10,028 bases of DNA from a bacterium (GTDB lineage: Bacteria > Eremiobacterota > Eremiobacteria > Baltobacterales > Baltobacteraceae), in the NCBI GenBank assembly GCA_021782295.1, contig JAJXVC010000031.1, positions 2,355-12,382 on the forward strand. The letters are read 5' to 3'. How positions within the stretch are numbered: the first letter of the stretch is position 1; each line of letters opens with the position of its first letter. This document shows, one piece after another, positions 6,901 to 10,028 of this stretch. A program made the translations under genes and the position numbers. The notes below the pieces were generated by a model. That model saw only the letters and a program-made list of their open reading frames with translations. It was not told where the DNA came from and did no database searches.

Positions 6901-7222
6901 CTACGCGCTGTTGGTGCTCGACTACCTCCTGCAATGGTTGCCGTGGTCGCTCTCGCCTCGTATCGCCTTCGAGTACCACTACTACGTCGACATTCCGCTC
7001 GTCTGCATCTGTAATGCGATCGTTCTGCAGAAGCTCTGGGAATGGGGTGACCGACAGGAGGTGAGCACGAAGTTCGTTGCGCGAGGGATCGTCGGCGCGT
7101 ACGTCCTGCTCGTGATCGCCGGGTTTATCTACTTCTTCCCGATCCTTTCGGCGTCGCCGATTACGTGGAATCAGTGGCACGAACGTATGTGGTTCTCGAA
7201 ATGGATCATCGGGCCGGGGTAG
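3962..7222 (+). CDS. Double GT-C membrane glycosyltransferase with C-terminal protein O-mannosyltransferase (PMT/GT39) module
   Basis: A 1086-residue polytopic protein that probably transfers sugar from a polyprenyl-phosphate donor on the outer face of the membrane. Residues 1-430 form a GT-C module: an acidic first-loop residue in FPNDIAAF (40-47), FADYPPGYFY (68-77), WGQVDA (152-157), TRMHERYSF (342-350) and about a dozen hydrophobic helices. A soluble linker (430-468) leads to a second module with PMT hallmarks: FDEIYFARAAEEYL (500-513, DE pair 501/502), ENTHPPLTKLL (520-530), SRIATPEG (596-603), ASKWYG (815-820), THPYSSKFWEWPL (911-923) and LPWSLSPRIAFEYHYY (993-1008). Bacterial PMTs are near 500 residues, so this looks like a tandem fusion, plus an insert at about 622-797. 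The start is GTG 3962; AAGGA at 3946-3950 is 11 bases upstream. The donor, the acceptor and whether both modules are active are unknown. Confidence 0.88.
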   Translation: MNTRLSLLRDRIEPIARPLLYVMLVLGLAIRLLFIRENGFPNDIAAFASWATTLASHPLSQFYGTAGFADYPPGYFYVLGLIGLLWVHLFAAHGAGYATLDLMVKVPGILADLAIGALLYALVGRFAGKTFGLLAAALFVFNPATIFISAVWGQVDAVAAFFALLAIYAILRSGDDESETLRWSLLAWMAFSFSLLVKPQAAVLAPLLIAYAFVGTRWRATSLRAAALGILAAFGLAWLVALPFHPAFDPFSVFTWLYGQYQFATSVYPVNSANAMNLWTITAPFWQSDSAKILGIQQGIWGIGLVIAATFLVTWRYLQERSEGALLEVSAIALLAFYMLATRMHERYSFDGVLFCIAAIGVARRYLWGAIVLSFVLFVNLKYAYAYITVVTNHTPGLNPVNLWPAITHPLSLVAVLTFFVLSYGFLSISGESEPGMRDVDPAVEAIKAWFTQGPRKWFTPRNGLAALAWPLDYLISAALTVASFVLSFVNYWKPGGKIFDEIYFARAAEEYLRNVRIYENTHPPLTKLLITASTWLFGGLPRGDNAHGWRFVDVLFGALVIPIVYAFARRVTRSTLFATIATTLFLFDGMHYVQSRIATPEGIVIVFSVAAVYAFYRFWIASQVNERRHVDLPWSAYGAAIAISLGGGSIFGWVYGTVFTKLNPAANPTVTLIAQILIMLYVAVGLYLIARLSVLPKIYGDGRIERSFPDGSFALVGPDGVNVTTFDGGHIEPGKKTPVRGSQTTVRNGNLVAALDTGVELEYRRDGSVRYVTPDGAVTYQENRIESDAGEREDGRSAGFWLIAFTVALGCLIASKWYGVMGFGVSWLVLIVVASQRFSKKKIALWGNPRGFRLDVALLSIVFISMTVYMLAWVPDIARNAKSVNEIHNFNDVVYRQYTMFEYHDHLKATHPYSSKFWEWPLDMVPVAYYYKDLRPNPADPNGCCVREITSMPNPFILWFGLLAIPIVGILAWRERHKGYALLVLDYLLQWLPWSLSPRIAFEYHYYVDIPLVCICNAIVLQKLWEWGDRQEVSTKFVARGIVGAYVLLVIAGFIYFFPILSASPITWNQWHERMWFSKWIIGPG
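6053..6331 (+). other. Soluble DG-turn-rich domain inserted in the PMT module
   Basis: Residues 698-790 of the large glycosyltransferase form a hydrophilic stretch between hydrophobic segments at about 671-692 and 800-815. It carries repeated Asp-Gly turns with alternating polar and beta-branched residues: GDGRIERSFPDGSFALVGPD (701-720), TTFDGGHIEPG (725-735), YRRDGSVRYVTPDGAVTY (764-781). The pattern suggests beta-hairpin repeats. The PMT core resumes right after it with ASKWYG. I do not recognise the domain; the boundaries are approximate. Confidence 0.6.
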
Positions 7223-7251
7223 GCGGAGGGGTGAGGGCGAATCCCTAGGGT
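7223..7251 (+). promoter_or_regulatory. Longest intergenic gap of the block: purine-rich leader of yebC
   Basis: These 29 bases separate the glycosyltransferase stop (TAG 7220-7222) from the yebC ATG. They contain GGAGGGG (7225-7231) and GAGGG (7233-7237), both purine-rich but 14-20 bases from the start, and the palindrome CCCTAGGG (7243-7250) next to it. The usual Shine-Dalgarno distance is not met. There is no hairpin followed by T residues, so no terminator is evident. Confidence 0.35.
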
Positions 7252-8004
7252 ATGTCCGGTCATAGCAAATGGCATAATATCCGCCTGAAAAAAGGGAAAG
7301 TCGACGCGCAGCGGGGTGCGCTCTTCACCAAGCTCAGCAAGGAGATCATCCTTGCCGTGCGCGGCGGCTCCCCGGATCCCGAGGCGAATTATCGCTTGAA
7401 GATGGCGATGGAGAAAGCGCGTGCGAATAATATGCCGCGCGAGAACATCGCCCGAGCGGTCGCGCGCGGTAGCGGGTCGGGGAACGAGCGCGAGATCGAA
7501 GAGATTCGCTACGAAGGGCACGGCCCGCATGGGCTTGCCGTTATCGCCGACGCGGCGACCGATAATCGAAATCGTACCGCCGGCGAACTGCGTTTTCTCT
7601 TTCAAAAGCATAAGGGCGTTCTCGGCGAGACGGGAAGCGTCGGTTGGATGTTCGATCGCCTGGGGATGATCGAGGTCGATGCGACGGGTGCCGACGAAGA
7701 TGGTTTTCTCGAACGTGCGTTGGTCGATGGCGTCATCGATATCGAATTCGGCGAACCCACCGCGACGATTTTCTGCGAGATCGAGGCGCTGCGCAGCGTT
7801 CGCGAAGCGCTCACAGCCGCAGGCTTCACCGTGCGCGATGCCTATCTCGGCGTACGCGCGAAGAGCCCGGTTGCATTAGAAGGCGAGGCGCTCGGCGAAG
7901 CGCTCGCATTCTACGATATCTTGGAGGAGCATCCCGATATCGTGCGCGTTTTCATCAACCTCGATGTGAGCGAAGCGGCGTTGGAAGAGCTGGCGGTGGG
8001 ATGA
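7252..8004 (+). CDS. yebC: YebC/PmpR (TACO1) family protein
   Basis: Cytosolic protein of a near-universal bacterial family, long annotated as a transcriptional regulator and more recently linked to the ribosome and translation of difficult (for example proline-rich) stretches. It has 250 residues, the normal length. The diagnostic N-terminus MSGHSKWHNIRLKKGKVDAQ (1-20), RGALFTKLSKEI (22-33) and the block ending NMPRENIARAVARGSG are clear. So are EGHGPHGLAVIADAATDNRN with its following RT, and GSVGWMF. The C-terminal domain ends in a typical HPDIVRVFINLDVS stretch. It follows the largest gap in the block and overlaps rpe by 4 nt. In many genomes yebC sits next to ruvC; here rpe follows instead. 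Confidence 0.97.
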   Translation: MSGHSKWHNIRLKKGKVDAQRGALFTKLSKEIILAVRGGSPDPEANYRLKMAMEKARANNMPRENIARAVARGSGSGNEREIEEIRYEGHGPHGLAVIADAATDNRNRTAGELRFLFQKHKGVLGETGSVGWMFDRLGMIEVDATGADEDGFLERALVDGVIDIEFGEPTATIFCEIEALRSVREALTAAGFTVRDAYLGVRAKSPVALEGEALGEALAFYDILEEHPDIVRVFINLDVSEAALEELAVG

Positions 8005-8654
8005 AGTTCGCTCCGTCGTTGCTATCGGCCGATTTCGCGCGCATCGCCGACGAGATAGCGGCCGTGGAGAGCGCGGGCGCGGATTACGTCCATCTCGACG
8101 TCATGGATGGGCGCTTCGTCCCCAACATCACCTGGGGGCCGAAGATCATCGGCGACCTGCGGGCGCTGACGCCGTTGCCGTTCGACGCGCATCTCATGAT
8201 CGTCGAACCCGAGCGTTACGTTGAGGCCTTCGTCGCGGTGGGAGTAAATATCGTCACCTTCCATCTCGAGGCAACCCCGCACGCGCAGCGACTGCTCGCG
8301 CATCTGCGGAGCCTCGGGGTGAAGGCCGGCATCGCAATCGATCCGCAGACGCCGGTTGCTGCGCTCGCCGAGATCGTCGAATACTGCGACCTGATCCTGA
8401 TCATGAGCGTGAATCCCGGTTTCGGAGGGCAGAGTTTCTTGCCGCGATCGCTGGTGAAGATTCGCGAAGCGCGCGCGCTCGTTGCGGAACGCAATCCGCA
8501 GTGCGAGATCGAAGTCGATGGCGGGATTAACGCGCAGACGCTTCCGCTGGTCGCAGCGGCGGGCGCCGAGGTGGCGGTCATGGGCTCGGCGATCTTCGAT
8601 GCAGCGGATCCGGCCGCGCAACTGCGCAGCTTGCGCGCCCTCCTCGCAACGTAG
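8001..8654 (+). CDS. rpe: Ribulose-phosphate 3-epimerase
   Basis: Cytosolic TIM-barrel enzyme interconverting ribulose 5-phosphate and xylulose 5-phosphate in the pentose phosphate pathway (and the Calvin cycle where present). It has 217 residues, the usual size. Seen: APSLLSADF (4-12), HLDVMDGRFVPNITWGP (31-47), DAHLMI (62-67), IDPQTP (113-118), MSVNPGFGGQSF (135-146), EVDGGIN (171-177) and VMGSAIF. His31, Asp33, His64 and Asp173 line up with the known metal ligands and catalytic acid/base pair, so the active site looks intact. The start ATG 8001 overlaps the yebC stop (ATGA); a longer reading of this frame from 7644 lies entirely over yebC and adds a non-family Arg-rich stretch. Nothing here links it to carbon fixation. 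Confidence 0.97.
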   Translation: MKFAPSLLSADFARIADEIAAVESAGADYVHLDVMDGRFVPNITWGPKIIGDLRALTPLPFDAHLMIVEPERYVEAFVAVGVNIVTFHLEATPHAQRLLAHLRSLGVKAGIAIDPQTPVAALAEIVEYCDLILIMSVNPGFGGQSFLPRSLVKIREARALVAERNPQCEIEVDGGINAQTLPLVAAAGAEVAVMGSAIFDAADPAAQLRSLRALLAT

Positions 8655-8657
8655 CGT

Positions 8658-9659
8658 ATGGGGTTTTCGGAGGACGCGGCGATCGCGGTGATTCGTGAGG
8701 AACTCGGCGTAGCCGGGTCTCTGCGTATCGAACTGGGAATCGGCGACGATGCCGCGCTCTGGCAGCCCTCGCGCAGCGACCGCTGTGCCGTGAGCACCGA
8801 TGCGTTCGTCGACGGCGTGCATTTTCGTCGATCGACGACCGCACTCGACCGAATCGGCGCACGCGCGATGAACGCGAGCCTCAGCGATCTCGCGGCGATG
8901 GGCGCGAGGCCGCGTTTGGCAACCATCGCCATCGGTATTCCGGCGGACTTCACGCTCGACGACGTTCGCCTGCTCTATCGCGGGATCGCCGGGGTTGCAA
9001 CGGCCATGCACTTCGCCGTCGCCGGGGGAGATTGCACCGCCTCGCCGGTGCTCTCGCTGGCGGTGACGGTGCTCGGTGAGGTCCGTCCGTCGCAGGCAAA
9101 ATGCCGCAGCGGCGCGCGCATCGGCGATACCATCGCGGTGACCGGCGCCCTTGGGGCAAGTGCCGCGGGCCTGCGCGCACTCGGCGATCCGCAGATCCTC
9201 GAGGGGCCGCTGCGTCGCCGCGCAATCGACGCCTACGAATTCGCACGCGCGCGCATCTCCGAAGGTCGCTGGCTCGCGCGGAGCGCGCACGTGCGCGCGA
9301 TGATGGACTGCTCCGACGGCCTCGGTCGCGATTGCGCCCGCATGGCGCAGCGTTCGGGGCTCGGCATGCTCCTCGAACAGATCCCGGTCGCGCCGGAGAT
9401 GGCGGCGCTCGCGCGGGCGACCGGCGAGGACGCCGAGGAACTTGCGCTCGCCGCCGGCGAGGACTACGAACTGATCGTGGCGATCGCGACGCCGGCGTTC
9501 GCGCACCTTCAAAACCGTTTTCACAAACGTTTCGGAGGGACGCTTATTGCCGTCGGGCACTGCGATGCGCAGGCGGGCGTTCGCTGGCGGAGAAGCGGAA
9601 CGACGATTCCCGTCGATCGATGTGGTTGGGATCATTTTGAAGTAGGGGAGATGCGATGA
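8658..9659 (+). CDS. thiL: Thiamine-monophosphate kinase
   Basis: Phosphorylates thiamine monophosphate with ATP to the active cofactor thiamine diphosphate, in the cytosol. It has 333 residues and belongs to the PurM-like (AIR synthase-related) superfamily. Motifs: IGDDAAL (28-34), STDAFVDGVHF (46-56), NASLSDLAAMGARP (72-85), AGGDCT (121-126) with Mg-binding acidic residues, MDCSDGLGRD (214-223) and LAAGEDYELI (262-271). All family blocks are present, so it should be active. The start is only 3 nt after the rpe stop and has no obvious Shine-Dalgarno, suggesting translation by coupling. It overlaps the next kinase gene by 4 nt, putting two vitamin-cofactor kinases together. Confidence 0.96.
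   Translation: MGFSEDAAIAVIREELGVAGSLRIELGIGDDAALWQPSRSDRCAVSTDAFVDGVHFRRSTTALDRIGARAMNASLSDLAAMGARPRLATIAIGIPADFTLDDVRLLYRGIAGVATAMHFAVAGGDCTASPVLSLAVTVLGEVRPSQAKCRSGARIGDTIAVTGALGASAAGLRALGDPQILEGPLRRRAIDAYEFARARISEGRWLARSAHVRAMMDCSDGLGRDCARMAQRSGLGMLLEQIPVAPEMAALARATGEDAEELALAAGEDYELIVAIATPAFAHLQNRFHKRFGGTLIAVGHCDAQAGVRWRRSGTTIPVDRCGWDHFEVGEMR
9645..9650 (+). promoter_or_regulatory. Shine-Dalgarno for the terminal kinase gene
   Basis: GGGGAG ends five bases before ATG 9656, inside the end of thiL. With the ATGA overlap it sets the start of the last gene. The nearer ATG at 9651 is in the thiL frame and is followed by only one codon before the stop. Confidence 0.7.
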
Positions 9660-10028
9660 ACGGCGACCGCGAAGAAAATCTTTCGTACCCGCTCATTGGA
9701 AGCATCCAAAATAGCGTGGGGATGGGCTTTATCGGAAACCAAGCCTTCGCTGCGGTCGCTCACGGGCTCGGCCTGCGCGTCGTTCACGCCGAGTCGATGT
9801 TCGCAAACGCTCACGGCGGGTTTTCCGGGCGCACGACGCACTACGCCGACCCGACGAACTTTCGGCGCGACGTTCGCTTTCTGGTCGAACAAGAGCCGCG
9901 CGTTATTTTGGTCGGCTTTCTGCCCAAAGCGATCTACGTTGATATCGTCGCCCAGGCGTTGCGCGATTTCTCGGGTATCGTCGTACTCGATCCGGTGATC
10001 GGCGACGGGAAGAAAGGGCTCTACGTCA
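9656..10028 (+). CDS. Pyridoxal kinase-like (PdxK/PdxY, possibly ThiD-like) protein, 5' part
   Basis: The first 124 codons of a ribokinase-superfamily vitamin kinase, open to the window edge. The N-terminus GSIQNSVGMGFIGNQAF (15-31) matches the pyridoxal kinase form of the substrate-binding segment (SxQSxVxxGxVGN), and VVLDPVIGDGKKGLYV (109-124) is the characteristic DPV.GD...YV block. Between them, FANAHGGFSGRT (49-60) sits where PdxK has its substrate-contacting SNHTGYG-like loop but is clearly different. Likely role: phosphorylation of pyridoxal, pyridoxine or pyridoxamine to B6 phosphates. Some PdxK-like enzymes act on hydroxymethylpyrimidine, and the direct coupling to thiL keeps that open. 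The ATP-binding C-terminal half with the catalytic Asp is outside the window. Confidence 0.85.
   Translation, partial: MNGDREENLSYPLIGSIQNSVGMGFIGNQAFAAVAHGLGLRVVHAESMFANAHGGFSGRTTHYADPTNFRRDVRFLVEQEPRVILVGFLPKAIYVDIVAQALRDFSGIVVLDPVIGDGKKGLYV

Noticed and set aside
7223..7251. Possible transcription terminator after the glycosyltransferase
   Set aside because: No GC-rich hairpin followed by T residues; only the short CCCTAGGG palindrome is present.
8022..9635. 537-codon minus-strand open frame opposite rpe and thiL
   Set aside because: Both + strand genes carry complete family motifs across this span. The antisense product is Arg/His-rich with no recognisable domain.

Overview
The window is about 10 kb of GC-rich bacterial DNA carrying one tightly packed block of eight genes, all on the + strand. 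The products are housekeeping, isoprenoid/lipid, envelope-glycosylation and cofactor enzymes. There are no tRNAs, rRNAs, mobile elements or CRISPR arrays, and I see no terminator hairpin. The G/C-heavy third codon positions, frequent GTG starts, ATGA/GTGA stop-start overlaps and unusual gene order suggest a free-living bacterium from an under-studied phylum. My guess is something like Candidatus Eremiobacterota (WPS-2), but that is an impression and not a demonstrated assignment.

Layout: 1-226 is poorly defined. It holds either the tail of an upstream + strand gene (to 114) or the first codons of a divergent gene, then a non-coding stretch with four GAGGTG hexamers and a perfect 14-bp palindrome. 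Next come a CrtI/CrtN-type phytoene-desaturase-family flavoprotein (227-1639), cytidylate kinase cmk (1636-2382), a PlsC-type acyltransferase (2379-2966) and a short-chain polyprenyl diphosphate synthase, probably a GGPP synthase (2963-3943). A 1086-residue membrane protein follows (3962-7222). It fuses two GT-C glycosyltransferase modules, the second a protein O-mannosyltransferase (PMT/GT39) type with an extra soluble insert. The block ends with a YebC/TACO1-family protein (7252-8004), ribulose-phosphate 3-epimerase rpe (8001-8654), thiamine-monophosphate kinase thiL (8658-9659) and the 5' part of a pyridoxal/HMP kinase-like gene (9656 to the edge).

How they fit together: five of the seven junctions are exact 4-nt stop-start overlaps and the other gaps are 3, 18 and 29 nt, so the block looks like a single translationally coupled transcription unit. 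The cmk-plsC pair is a common bacterial couple, often followed by ispH; here an isoprenoid chain-elongation gene follows instead. Together with the CrtI-family enzyme, the first half suggests C15-C20 isoprenoid or carotenoid production beside phospholipid synthesis. The fusion glycosyltransferase presumably uses polyprenyl-phosphate sugars at the membrane. The last two genes feed thiamine and B6 (or HMP) cofactor metabolism.

The strongest item for follow-up is the GT-C/PMT fusion and the DG-turn-rich domain inserted into its PMT half. The other genes are confident, ordinary family members.
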